Below are positions 46,575 through 54,487 of a DNA stretch of 64,000 bases, in pieces. The DNA is taken from contig NZ_VIVK01000001.1 in the NCBI RefSeq assembly GCF_007828865.1, positions 558,001 through 622,000 on the forward strand. Direction: 5' to 3'. A program made the position numbers and the translations under genes. The notes under the pieces were generated by a model, which did not search any database, was not told the DNA's origin, and saw only the letters and a list, made by a program, of their open reading frames with translations. This DNA comes from Kribbella amoyensis (GTDB lineage Bacteria > Actinomycetota > Actinomycetes > Propionibacteriales > Kribbellaceae). The stretch's first letter is position 1. Each line of letters begins with the position of its first letter.

Positions 46575-47954
46575 ATGTCAGCAGCCGAGTCAGCCAACGG
46601 GTCAGCGACCGAGCCAGGGATCACGTCGGCAGCCGCGCGGACCACCTACGATGCCGCCGCCGTCGCCGCGTTGGCCGAGCAGTCGGTGAGCTGGCAGGAC
46701 AAGGCGGTACCGCCGGCCTGGTGGGGTCGCCGGATCACCGACATCCTCGCCGAGAAGCCGCGGTTGTCCGCCCTGCCGACCCCGCTGCTCACCCTCTCCG
46801 CGACCGGGATGCGGCACAACCTCACGACCATGGCCGGCTGGTGCGCCGAGCACGGGGTCGAGCTCGCGCCGCACGGCAAGACGACGATGGCGCCCGCGCT
46901 CTGGGCCGCTCAGCTCGACGCTGGTTGCTGGGCGATCACGCTGGCCAACGGATTCCAGCTCGGCGTCGCCCGGGCGTACGGCGTGGCCCGGGTGATCGTC
47001 GCGAACGAAGTGATCTCGCCGCTGCAGCTGCGCTGGATCGCCGACGAGCTGGCCGCGGATCCGGCGTTCGAGGTGTTCGTCTGGGCCGACTCGGTCCGCA
47101 CCGTCGAGCTGATGGAGGCCGCCCGCTCGGCGTACGTGGGGCCGGACGCTCGTCCGTTGGACGTGCTGGTGGAGGTCGGCGGCGCGAACGGCCGGACCGG
47201 GGTCCGCGACACCGGGACCGGGGTGGCCGTGGCGAAGGCGATCGCGGATTCGTCGACGCTTCGGCTCGCCGGGGTCGCCGGGTACGAAGGCGCGATCGCC
47301 CGGGGTGCCGACGAGGCCGGGCTCGAACACGTCCGCGCGTACCTGCGGGACCTGGCCGCGATCCACCTCCGTGCCCAGGAGGACGGCCTGTACGACGAGG
47401 GCGTGGTCCCCGTCGTCAGCGCGGGCGGCAGCGCGTACTTCGAGCAGGTCGCGAAGGTGCTTGCCCCACTCGGCGAGACGGGTGCGCGCGTGGTCCTGCG
47501 GTCCGGCGCGTACATCGCCCACGACGACGGGTACTACCGGGAGATCTCCCCGCTCGGCTCGCATCCGCGGACCGACGGCGACCGGCTCGTCCCGGCGATG
47601 CACGGCTGGGTCCGGATCACCTCGCAGCCCGAACCGGGACTCGCGATCTTCGACGCCGGCAAGCGGGACCTGCCCTTCGACGAGGGCCTGCCCGAACCCC
47701 AGCTGCTCCGGCCCCGCAGTCCCGGCGAGGCGCCCGCGCGACTGGACGGGATGACCGTGGTGAAGGTGAACGACCAGCACGGGTTCCTCCGGTTCGACGA
47801 GGCCGGGCCGGCTCCGCTGGTGATCGGCGACGAACTGCGGGTCGGGCTCTCGCACCCGTGTACGGCGTTCGACAAGTGGGGCCTGATCCCGGTGGTCGAC
47901 GATCCCGACGCCGAGGACCCGGTCGTGGTCGACCTCGTCCGGACCTTCTTCTGA
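46575..47954 (+). CDS. Fold-III PLP enzyme, D-serine dehydratase/D-threonine aldolase-like
   Basis: The 459-residue protein has an alanine-racemase-like barrel. Lys102 lies in LAPHGKTTMAPALWA, matching the PLP lysine of the D-serine-dehydratase-like family, and GGANGRTGVRD and VSAGGSAYFEQV follow. The C-terminal domain carries the HPC pair (LSHPCTAFDKW) that holds the catalytic zinc in eukaryotic D-serine dehydratase. It should eliminate ammonia from a beta-hydroxy D-amino acid. With KDG kinase and aldolase genes nearby, D-glucosaminate is a plausible substrate. The frame is open upstream; ATG 46575 has GGGAGGA before it. Confidence 0.85.
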   Translation: MSAAESANGSATEPGITSAAARTTYDAAAVAALAEQSVSWQDKAVPPAWWGRRITDILAEKPRLSALPTPLLTLSATGMRHNLTTMAGWCAEHGVELAPHGKTTMAPALWAAQLDAGCWAITLANGFQLGVARAYGVARVIVANEVISPLQLRWIADELAADPAFEVFVWADSVRTVELMEAARSAYVGPDARPLDVLVEVGGANGRTGVRDTGTGVAVAKAIADSSTLRLAGVAGYEGAIARGADEAGLEHVRAYLRDLAAIHLRAQEDGLYDEGVVPVVSAGGSAYFEQVAKVLAPLGETGARVVLRSGAYIAHDDGYYREISPLGSHPRTDGDRLVPAMHGWVRITSQPEPGLAIFDAGKRDLPFDEGLPEPQLLRPRSPGEAPARLDGMTVVKVNDQHGFLRFDEAGPAPLVIGDELRVGLSHPCTAFDKWGLIPVVDDPDAEDPVVVDLVRTFF

Positions 47955-47967
47955 CCCGGCGGCCGCG

Positions 47968-49578
47968 ATGACCGACCTGCTGATCTCCGGCGCGACCGTG
48001 CTGGACGGGACCGGCGCGCCCGCGTTCCGGGCCGACGTGACGGTCGACGCCGGCCGCATCACCGCCGTCGATCCACCGGGTCGCCCGGTCGAAGCCGGCC
48101 AGGTGATCGACGCGACCGGGCTGACCCTGTGTCCCGGCTTCATCGACATGCACGCGCACTCCGACCTGCAGATCCTGGCGAACCCGGACCACACCGCCAA
48201 GGTCAGCCAGGGCGTCACCCTCGAGGTCCTCGGCCAGGACGGGCTGTCGTTCGCGCCGGTCGACGACACCACCCGGTCCGTCCTGCGCCGGCAGATCGCG
48301 GGCTGGAACGGCGAGCCCGCCGACTTCGAGTTCACCTGGTCCACCGTCGCGGGGTACCTGGACCGGCTCGACCAGGGCATCGCCTGCCACGCGGCGTACC
48401 TGGTCCCGCAGGGCACGCTGCGGATGCTGGTGGTCGGCACCGAGAACCGGCGAGCCACCCCGGCCGAGCTGGCCGAGATGAAGCGGCTGCTCGCCGAGGG
48501 CCTGGACCAAGGGGCCGTCGGGATGAGCAGCGGGCTCACGTACACCCCGGGCATGTTCGCCGACACCGACGAGCTGGTCGCGTTGTGCGACGTGGTGGCC
48601 GCGTACGGCGGGTACTACAGCCCGCACCAGCGCTCGTACGGGCTGGGCGCGCTGGCCGCGTACGAGGAGATGGTCGAGGTGGCCCGCCGGTCCGGGTGTG
48701 CGTTGCACCTGACCCACGCGACGATGAACTTCGAGCCGAACCGCGGCCGCGGCGGGGACCTGGTCGCGCTGATGGACGCGGCCCTCGCGGCCGGGGTGGA
48801 CCTGACCACCGACACCTACCCGTACTTGCCGGGGGCAACCACCTTGGCGGCGATCCTGCCCAGCTGGACCGCCGAGGGTGGCCCGGACGCGCAACTGGCC
48901 CGGCTCCGGGACCCGGCCGACCGGGAGCGGATCACGTACGAGCTCGAGCAGGTCGGCAGCGACGGGTGCCACGGCTGCGTCACCGACTGGGCCACGATCG
49001 AGATCGGCGGCGTCCGGAATCCCGCGCTGGAAGGGGCCGTCGGCAACACGGTGGCCGAGATCGCGGCCGGGATCGGCAAGCCGCCGGCCTGGGTGTTCTT
49101 CGACCTGCTGGTCCGCGACGAGCTGGGCACCACGATCCTGCAGCACGTCGGCCACGAGGAGAACGTGCGCGCGATCATGCGGCACCCGACCCACACCGGC
49201 GGCTCGGACGGGATCCTGGTCGGCGGCAAACCGCACCCGCGTGCCTGGGGCACCTTCCCGCGGTACCTCGGCCACTACACCCGCGACCTCGGGGTGCTGG
49301 AGCTGGCCGACTGCGTGCACCACCTGACCGGGCGGCCCGCGGCCCGGCTGGGACTGACCGACCGCGGCCTGGTCCGGACCGGGTACCACGCGGACCTCGT
49401 GCTGTTCGACCCCGCAACGGTGCGGGACACCGCCACCTTCGACGATCCCTGCCGGCCGGCCGAGGGCATTCCCTGGGTCCTGGTCGGCGGGACCGCCGTG
49501 ATCGAGAACGGACGCCGGACCGACGCCCTGCCGGGCCGCGCGATCCGTCGTCCCCCTGGGAAAGGACCGACCCGATGA
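47968..49578 (+). CDS. D-aminoacylase-like amidohydrolase
   Basis: The 536-residue metal-dependent hydrolase has the HxH ligand pair in FIDMHAHSD (His62, His64), further His in SPHQRSYG and LHLTHATMN, and a late Asp in TGGSDGILVGGKPHPRAWGT. It resembles N-acyl-D-amino-acid deacylases. However, the place of the family's zinc-binding Cys (GNCG in classical enzymes) reads GQDG, with Asp91. It lies 13 nt after the PLP-enzyme gene and overlaps the aldolase gene by 4 nt. Removing the acyl group from an N-acyl-D-amino-sugar acid would feed the next step; this is inferred. Confidence 0.85.
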   Translation: MTDLLISGATVLDGTGAPAFRADVTVDAGRITAVDPPGRPVEAGQVIDATGLTLCPGFIDMHAHSDLQILANPDHTAKVSQGVTLEVLGQDGLSFAPVDDTTRSVLRRQIAGWNGEPADFEFTWSTVAGYLDRLDQGIACHAAYLVPQGTLRMLVVGTENRRATPAELAEMKRLLAEGLDQGAVGMSSGLTYTPGMFADTDELVALCDVVAAYGGYYSPHQRSYGLGALAAYEEMVEVARRSGCALHLTHATMNFEPNRGRGGDLVALMDAALAAGVDLTTDTYPYLPGATTLAAILPSWTAEGGPDAQLARLRDPADRERITYELEQVGSDGCHGCVTDWATIEIGGVRNPALEGAVGNTVAEIAAGIGKPPAWVFFDLLVRDELGTTILQHVGHEENVRAIMRHPTHTGGSDGILVGGKPHPRAWGTFPRYLGHYTRDLGVLELADCVHHLTGRPAARLGLTDRGLVRTGYHADLVLFDPATVRDTATFDDPCRPAEGIPWVLVGGTAVIENGRRTDALPGRAIRRPPGKGPTR

Positions 49579-50204
49579 CCACCCTGGACCTGCTCCGCGA
49601 AGACAAGGTGCTGAGCGTCGTCCGCGCGCCGGCGATCGACGACGCGCGCGACCTGTGCGCCGCCCTCGTGGCCGGCGGCATCCGCGTGATCGAGCTGACC
49701 TTCACCACCCCGGACCTGCCCCGGCACCTGGAGCGGGCCGCGTCCGGTGACACCGGGGCCGTGGTCGGCGCCGGCACGGTCCAGACCGCGGCGCAGGCCA
49801 AGACCGCGGTCGACGCCGGCGCGCAGTTCCTGGTCACGCCCGGCCAGGGTCCGGAGGCGGCCGAGGTGGTCGCCGCCGCGCACGCCGCCGGGGTACCGAT
49901 CGTGCTCGGCGCGCTCACCCCGTCGGAGGTGATGACCGCGGTCGCGCTCGGCGCCGAGGCGGTGAAGATCTTCCCGGCCCACCAGTTCGGCCCGAAGTAC
50001 TTCAAGGACCTGAACGGCCCGTTCCCCGGGGTCCCGCTGGTGCCGTCCGGTGGGGTGAACGCGGGCAACGCCAAGCAGTTCCTGGACGCCGGCGCCCTGG
50101 CCGTCAGCGCCGGGACCGACGTCGTCTCCCCCGCCGACGTGGCCGCCGCGAACTGGTCCACCATCACCAGCAAGGCCAAGGCCTTCTGCGCCACCCTGAG
50201 CTGA
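49575..50204 (+). CDS. KDPG/KHG aldolase family protein
   Basis: The 209-residue class I aldolase has the family pattern IRVIELTFTTPD with Glu40, GAGTVQTAAQAKTAVDAGA, and the Schiff-base Lys131 in AVKIFPAHQFGPKYFKDL, followed by PLVPSGGVNAGN. It cleaves 2-keto-3-deoxy-6-phosphogluconate to pyruvate and glyceraldehyde 3-phosphate, or acts on related keto acids. The ATG at 49575 overlaps the previous stop by 4 nt and has AAGGA upstream. It is the last clear step of this catabolic operon. Confidence 0.92.
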   Translation: MTTLDLLREDKVLSVVRAPAIDDARDLCAALVAGGIRVIELTFTTPDLPRHLERAASGDTGAVVGAGTVQTAAQAKTAVDAGAQFLVTPGQGPEAAEVVAAAHAAGVPIVLGALTPSEVMTAVALGAEAVKIFPAHQFGPKYFKDLNGPFPGVPLVPSGGVNAGNAKQFLDAGALAVSAGTDVVSPADVAAANWSTITSKAKAFCATLS

Positions 50205-50217
50205 CAAGCTGTCGGCC

Positions 50218-50784
50218 ATGGGCAGAGTGAGCGTGGTCAACTTCCAGTCCCTCGACGGGGTGATCCAGTCCGTGCTGTCGGCGGACGAGGACCGTGACGG
50301 CGGGTTCGCGCACGGCGGCTGGGTGCTGCCGTACACCGACGAGGTCGTGGCCGCGTTCATGCAGCGGCACACGACCGCCGCCGGTGGGTTGCTGCTCGGC
50401 CGCCGGACGTACGAGGCGTTCGCCGCGACCTGGCCGTACGCCGACCAGGCGGAGCCGGCCGTCGCCGCGATGAACCGGATCCCCAAGTACGTCGCCTCGA
50501 CCACGCTGACCGAAGGCTCATGGGTGAACACCACCGTCCTCGGCGCCGACCTCCCCACGGAGATCGGCGCCCTGCCGGAGGACCTCGTCGTGTTCGGCAG
50601 CAGCGTCCTCCTGCGGACCCTGCTCGAGCACGGCCTGGTCGACGAGCTGCACCTGCTGACGTTCCCGGTGGTGCTCGGTGCCGGCAAGAAGATGTTCGGT
50701 GACTTGCCGGCACCGCTGCCGCTGACCCTGACCGGGACGACGACGTCACCGTCCGGCGTGGTGATCGCGAGCTACACCGCCTGA
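50218..50784 (+). CDS. DHFR/RibD C-terminal domain family protein
   Basis: The 188-residue protein begins MGRVSVVNFQSLDGVIQ and has GGLLLGRRTYEAFAATWPY, VVFGSSVLLRTLLEHGLVDE and LHLLTFPVVLGAGKKMFGD, the typical pattern of YwjB/RibD-like reductases. Their substrates are mostly unknown. It starts 13 nt after the aldolase stop without a clear ribosome-binding site. Its 3' end overlaps the convergent PheRS-like gene by 13 nt. Confidence 0.85.
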   Translation: MGRVSVVNFQSLDGVIQSVLSADEDRDGGFAHGGWVLPYTDEVVAAFMQRHTTAAGGLLLGRRTYEAFAATWPYADQAEPAVAAMNRIPKYVASTTLTEGSWVNTTVLGADLPTEIGALPEDLVVFGSSVLLRTLLEHGLVDELHLLTFPVVLGAGKKMFGDLPAPLPLTLTGTTTSPSGVVIASYTA

Positions 50785-51899
50785 CCGATGAGCTCCTGGA
50801 CGAGGCCCTCGTGCAGTTCGCGGTAGACCTGGTCGCGGAGCACGTTGGCCTCGGTGTCGGTGAGCGTCCGGTCCAGCGGGCGGAGGATCAACCGGATCAG
50901 CGCGTTCCGCTGTCCCGGGACCAGCTGGAGCCTCTTCCTGGCCGGCTCGGGCAACTCGTCGTACGCCGTCTCGCTGATCAGCTCGACCGTCTCGGCGGCG
51001 TCCGCGTCGGGTCCCAGGGCCCGGCGGACCCGGTCGCCGAGGACCTCCAGGGACAGGTCCGCGTCCGGTCCCACCACGACGGACAGATCCCGGCGGACCG
51101 GCGGCATCGCGGACACCGGCTGGTACGGCAGCAGGTCGAGCATCTGCCCGGCGATCCGGGGATCCGTCGACCGGAGCAACCGGATGTCCGGGATCCCCTT
51201 GCGCAGCATGAGCAACCGGTCGAGCCCCGGTCCCATCGCGAGGCCGGTCCACGACTCGTCCAGGCCGGCGCGGCGCAGGACCTGGGGTGCGGCGACCCCG
51301 CATTCGCCGATCTCGATCCACTCGCCGTCGAGCCGGACGTCGATCTGCCGGCCGTGGATCGTGTACGGGTGCACCGCGGGGACCGTGCGGTACGTCCGGC
51401 CGGGCAGGACGGTCTCGACCAACCGGGCGATCATCTCTTCCAACTCGGGCTCCCCCAGCTCGACGTTGCGGCTGAGTCGCCACAGGTCAAGCTGGTGCGG
51501 GGTCCCGGTGTGCTGCCAGTCCACCGAGTCCCGCCGGTAACAGATACCGGCGCAGATCATCAGCACGTCGGTCGCGTCGGAGCTCGCGAGTTCGCGCAGC
51601 GCCGGCGGGATCATCGCGGACGTGTGCGACCGCAGCACCTCGCCGTCCGACGCGTACCGGGTGTACCGCGCCTCCCGGGTCACCGCGCCCGCGGCGTACC
51701 CGAGGTTGTCGTAGTTGTCGGCCAGCGGGACGACCGGGTGATCGCGCCGGGTCCAGATCTCCGTGTACGGCCAGGCCTGGCCGAGCGCGGTCCGGAGCGA
51801 GTCGACGATCAGCTGGATCGCGTGCGGACCCCCGGCCGGATCGGCGAGGTCGCGCAGACCCAGGGCGGCGTACAGTTCTTCCAAGGACAGGACAGCCAT
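50772..51899 (-). CDS. Single-chain phenylalanyl-tRNA synthetase-like protein
   Basis: The 375-residue protein combines the class II catalytic core of PheRS alpha with a C-terminal ferredoxin-like anticodon-binding (FDX-ACB) domain (about residues 265-375, PPVRRDLSVVVGPDADLSLE). This is the layout of monomeric mitochondrial PheRS. Motif 2 reads ICYRRDSVDWQHTGTPHQLD and motif 3 GPGLDRLLMLRKGIPDIRLL. The usual bacterial F-HQ is here TPHQ, and the GFAFG pocket sequence is GLAMG. The change suggests altered amino-acid choice. No beta subunit lies nearby. ATG 51899 has GGAGA seven nucleotides upstream. Confidence 0.85.
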   Translation of the reverse strand: MAVLSLEELYAALGLRDLADPAGGPHAIQLIVDSLRTALGQAWPYTEIWTRRDHPVVPLADNYDNLGYAAGAVTREARYTRYASDGEVLRSHTSAMIPPALRELASSDATDVLMICAGICYRRDSVDWQHTGTPHQLDLWRLSRNVELGEPELEEMIARLVETVLPGRTYRTVPAVHPYTIHGRQIDVRLDGEWIEIGECGVAAPQVLRRAGLDESWTGLAMGPGLDRLLMLRKGIPDIRLLRSTDPRIAGQMLDLLPYQPVSAMPPVRRDLSVVVGPDADLSLEVLGDRVRRALGPDADAAETVELISETAYDELPEPARKRLQLVPGQRNALIRLILRPLDRTLTDTEANVLRDQVYRELHEGLVQELIGQAV

Positions 51900-52065
51900 G
51901 AGGTGTTCTCCAAGCGGTGAGCGGTACGAGGGACGAAGACACCCCGACCGGCCGCGGTCACCTCAGGAGAGAGCGCAGCTACGGCTCACCCCGTCGGCAC
52001 CACTGTGCCGGCCGGGGCGCGGAAATCGCTGCCCGTGCTGCTTCACGGTCTCCACTCTACCGGGA
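51900..52065 (-). promoter_or_regulatory. Structured leader of the PheRS-like gene
   Basis: Several hairpins can form in transcription order: CGGCAC-AGTG-GTGCCG, ACGG/CCGT and GACCG-CGGC-CGGTC. Near the end, AGGTGACCGCGG recalls a T-box (AGGGTGGNACCGCG) but lacks the central GG, and CGTCCC follows it. A T-box-like or attenuator role is possible. A promoter for the divergent oxidase gene must lie here too, but I could not place it. Confidence 0.3.
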
Positions 52066-52111
52066 CGCGCCAATCTCCCGCCCGCCCTTTTCGGATGCGA
52101 GGATCGACGGC

Positions 52112-53143
52112 ATGCGATGGATCGACAGCCTGGAAGCGGCCGCGGCCGAGAAGCTGCCCGAGCCGGTGCACCGGTACTTCCGGCAGGGCTCGGCGGGCGG
52201 AGTCAGCGTGAGCGAGGCGGTGGCGGCGTGGAACGCGTACCGCTTCCGGCCGCACATCCTCACCGACGTGAGCACCGTCGACCTGCGGACCACGGTGCTC
52301 GGTACACCGGTCGACGTCCCGGTCCTGGTGGCTCCGTCGACGCTCCAGCTGCAGGCCGATCCGGGCGGCGAGGTGGCGATGGCGGCCGGCGTCGCGGCGG
52401 CCGGGTCGGTCGTCGGGGTGTCGAGCAACGCGGGCAGTACGTTCGCCGACATCGCCGCGGCCGGGGCGCCGTGGTGGCTGCAGATCTACGTCGTCCGCAA
52501 CCGCGAGGTGACGGTACGGATGCTCGACGCGGCCGTGGAAGCCGGAGCGCGGGCGATCGTCCTCACCGCGGACACCCCGGTGGTCGGCCGCAAGGAGGAC
52601 GACGGGCCGACGGTCTGGGAGACGGTCCAGGCGACCCACGGCCTGGCCAACGTGAACGAGGACGACTACACCGACGACGACCTCGGCAAGGCCGACGACC
52701 TCGGGCCGGACGTGATCGGCTGGCTGGCCGAGCGGACCGGGCTGCCGGTCGTGGTGAAGGGCGTACTCCGCGGCGACGACGCGAAGCGCTGCGCGGACGC
52801 GGGGGCGGCCGGCGTGATCGTGTCGAACCACGGCGGCCGGCAGCTGGACGGCTCGATCGCGACCGCCCGGGCCCTTCCCGAGGTCGCCGAGGCCCTCACC
52901 GGGACCGGCACCGAGGTGTACGTCGACGGCGGCATCCGACGTGGCGAACACGTGCTGGCCGCGTTGGCGCTGGGTGCGCGGGCCGTCTTCGTCGGGCGGC
53001 CGGCGTTGTGGGCGCTCACCGTCGGCGGGAGCGCCGGGGTGACCCGGATGCTCACCGACCTCGGCGACGAGCTCGACCACGCCCTCCGCCTCGTCGGTGT
53101 CCCCCGTGCCGAGGACCTGACGCCCGACCTGCTCGTACCGTGA
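52112..53143 (+). CDS. FMN-dependent alpha-hydroxy-acid oxidase
   Basis: The 343-residue protein is of the lactate/glycolate oxidase family. It has PVLVAPSTLQLQADPGGEVA (FMN site), the tyrosine of WLQIYVV, LPVVVKGVLRGDDA, and the catalytic His and substrate Arg in VSNHGGRQLDG, then VDGGIRRGEHV. It oxidises an L-2-hydroxy acid to the keto acid. The frame is open upstream, but ATG 52112 with GAGGAT before it gives the family start. It is divergent from the PheRS-like gene. The substrate is unknown. Confidence 0.88.
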   Translation: MRWIDSLEAAAAEKLPEPVHRYFRQGSAGGVSVSEAVAAWNAYRFRPHILTDVSTVDLRTTVLGTPVDVPVLVAPSTLQLQADPGGEVAMAAGVAAAGSVVGVSSNAGSTFADIAAAGAPWWLQIYVVRNREVTVRMLDAAVEAGARAIVLTADTPVVGRKEDDGPTVWETVQATHGLANVNEDDYTDDDLGKADDLGPDVIGWLAERTGLPVVVKGVLRGDDAKRCADAGAAGVIVSNHGGRQLDGSIATARALPEVAEALTGTGTEVYVDGGIRRGEHVLAALALGARAVFVGRPALWALTVGGSAGVTRMLTDLGDELDHALRLVGVPRAEDLTPDLLVP

Positions 53144-53183
53144 TCCGGCCGCGGCCGGCGCTGACGACGCCGCCCTGACAACG

Positions 53184-53217
53184 CACAAGGCCCCGGTCTG
53201 CCGACCGGGGCCTTGTG
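53184..53217. terminator. Strong bidirectional terminator
   Basis: A perfect 14-bp stem (53184-53197 with 53204-53217) closes a 6-nt loop. It lies between the oxidase gene on the plus strand and rplA on the minus strand and can serve both. A short T-containing stretch (GGTTGACC) follows on the plus side. Confidence 0.8.
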
Positions 53218-53238
53218 GTTGACCAGAGTGACCGAGCC

Positions 53239-53961
53239 TCAGGCGTCGGCGTTCTCCTCGAGCAGGTTGCGGGTCGCGTTGGGGTCCACCTGGACACCCG
53301 GACCCATCGTGGTCGAGAAGACGGTCTTCTTGATGTAGCGGCCCTTGGAGCTGGCCGGCTTGAGCCGGAGGATCTCCTCGAGCGCGGCGCTGTAGTTCTC
53401 CACCAGCTGCTGCTCGTCGAACGAGGCCTTGCCGATGATGAAGTGCAGGTTCGCGTGCCGGTCGACCCGGAACTCGATCTTGCCGCCCTTGATGTCGTTC
53501 ACGGCCTTGGTCACGTCGGGGGTGACGGTGCCGGTCTTCGGGTTCGGCATCAGACCACGCGGGCCGAGCACGCGACCCAGCCGGCCGACCTTGCCCATCA
53601 GGTCGGGGGTGGCGACGACGGCGTCGAAGTCGAGCCAGCCGTCGGTGACCTTCTTGATCAGGTCGTCGTCGCCGACGAAGTCGGCGCCGGCGGCCTTGGC
53701 GGCCTCGGCCTTCTCACCGGTGGCGAAGACGAGGACCCGTGCCGTCTTGCCGGTACCGTGCGGAAGGTTGACGGTGCCGCGCACCATCTGGTCGGCCTTG
53801 CGGGGGTCGACCCCGAGCCGCATCGCCACGTCGACCGTGGAGTTGAACTTCTTGCCGCCGGCCGCTTCCTTGGCGAGCTTGATCGCCTCGAGCGGGCTGT
53901 ACAGCTTGTCGAAGTCGATCTTCTCCGCGATCGTGCGGTAGGCCTTGCTGCGCTGTGCCAT
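53239..53961 (-). CDS. rplA: 50S ribosomal protein L1
   Basis: L1 (240 residues) forms the mobile stalk at the E site. It begins [20 protein letters not shown] and contains [19 protein letters not shown] and [14 protein letters not shown]. The frame is open upstream, but ATG 53961 gives the family start. In other bacteria L1 represses its rplKA mRNA. Here rplJL do not follow it; a strong terminator and a 10-kb island do. Confidence 0.97.
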   Translation of the reverse strand: MAQRSKAYRTIAEKIDFDKLYSPLEAIKLAKEAAGGKKFNSTVDVAMRLGVDPRKADQMVRGTVNLPHGTGKTARVLVFATGEKAEAAKAAGADFVGDDDLIKKVTDGWLDFDAVVATPDLMGKVGRLGRVLGPRGLMPNPKTGTVTPDVTKAVNDIKGGKIEFRVDRHANLHFIIGKASFDEQQLVENYSAALEEILRLKPASSKGRYIKKTVFSTTMGPGVQVDPNATRNLLEENADA

Positions 53962-54043
53962 TGCTGTTCCTCTCTGGGGTGTGGTCTCCGGGCGGCGCTT
54001 CGCCCTGCCACAACTGCTGTCCTGCGGGTACTGCGAGAGCCGG

Positions 54044-54475
54044 TCAGGCCTCGACGGTGACACCCATCGAACGGGCGGTGCCCTCGATGATCTTCATCGC
54101 GGCGTCGATGTCGCGGGCGTTCAGGTCCGGCATCTTGGTGGTGGCGATCTCGCGGACCTGGTCCTTGGTGATCTTGCCGACCTTGTCCTTGTGCGGGACC
54201 GACGAGCCCTTCTGCAGACCGGCGGCCTTCTTGATCATCTCCGGCGCCGGCGGCGTCTTGGTGATGAAGGTGAAGGAGCGGTCTTCGTAGATGGTGATCT
54301 CGACCGGGACGACGTTTCCACGCATGGACTCCGTCTGGGCGTTGTACGCCTTGCAGAACTCCATGATGTTGACGCCGTGCGGACCGAGCGCGGTACCGAC
54401 AGGCGGTGCCGGCGTCGCGGCGCCGGCCTGCAGCTGCACCTTGACCAGGGCAGCGATCTTCTTCTTCGGAGGCAT
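54044..54475 (-). CDS. rplK: 50S ribosomal protein L11
   Basis: The 143-residue L11 has the N-terminal [20 protein letters not shown] thiostrepton-site region and the C-terminal rRNA-binding domain ([20 protein letters not shown]). It joins the GTPase-associated centre and is needed for RelA activation. The gap to rplA is 82 nt and to nusG 12 nt. Confidence 0.97.
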   Translation of the reverse strand: MPPKKKIAALVKVQLQAGAATPAPPVGTALGPHGVNIMEFCKAYNAQTESMRGNVVPVEITIYEDRSFTFITKTPPAPEMIKKAAGLQKGSSVPHKDKVGKITKDQVREIATTKMPDLNARDIDAAMKIIEGTARSMGVTVEA

Positions 54476-54487
54476 TCTTTCGGGTCC

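Noticed and set aside
51917-52111. N-terminal extension of the alpha-hydroxy-acid oxidase from an upstream start
   Set aside because: The extra 65 residues are Arg/Gly/Pro-rich and unlike the family; ATG 52112 has GAGGAT at proper spacing.
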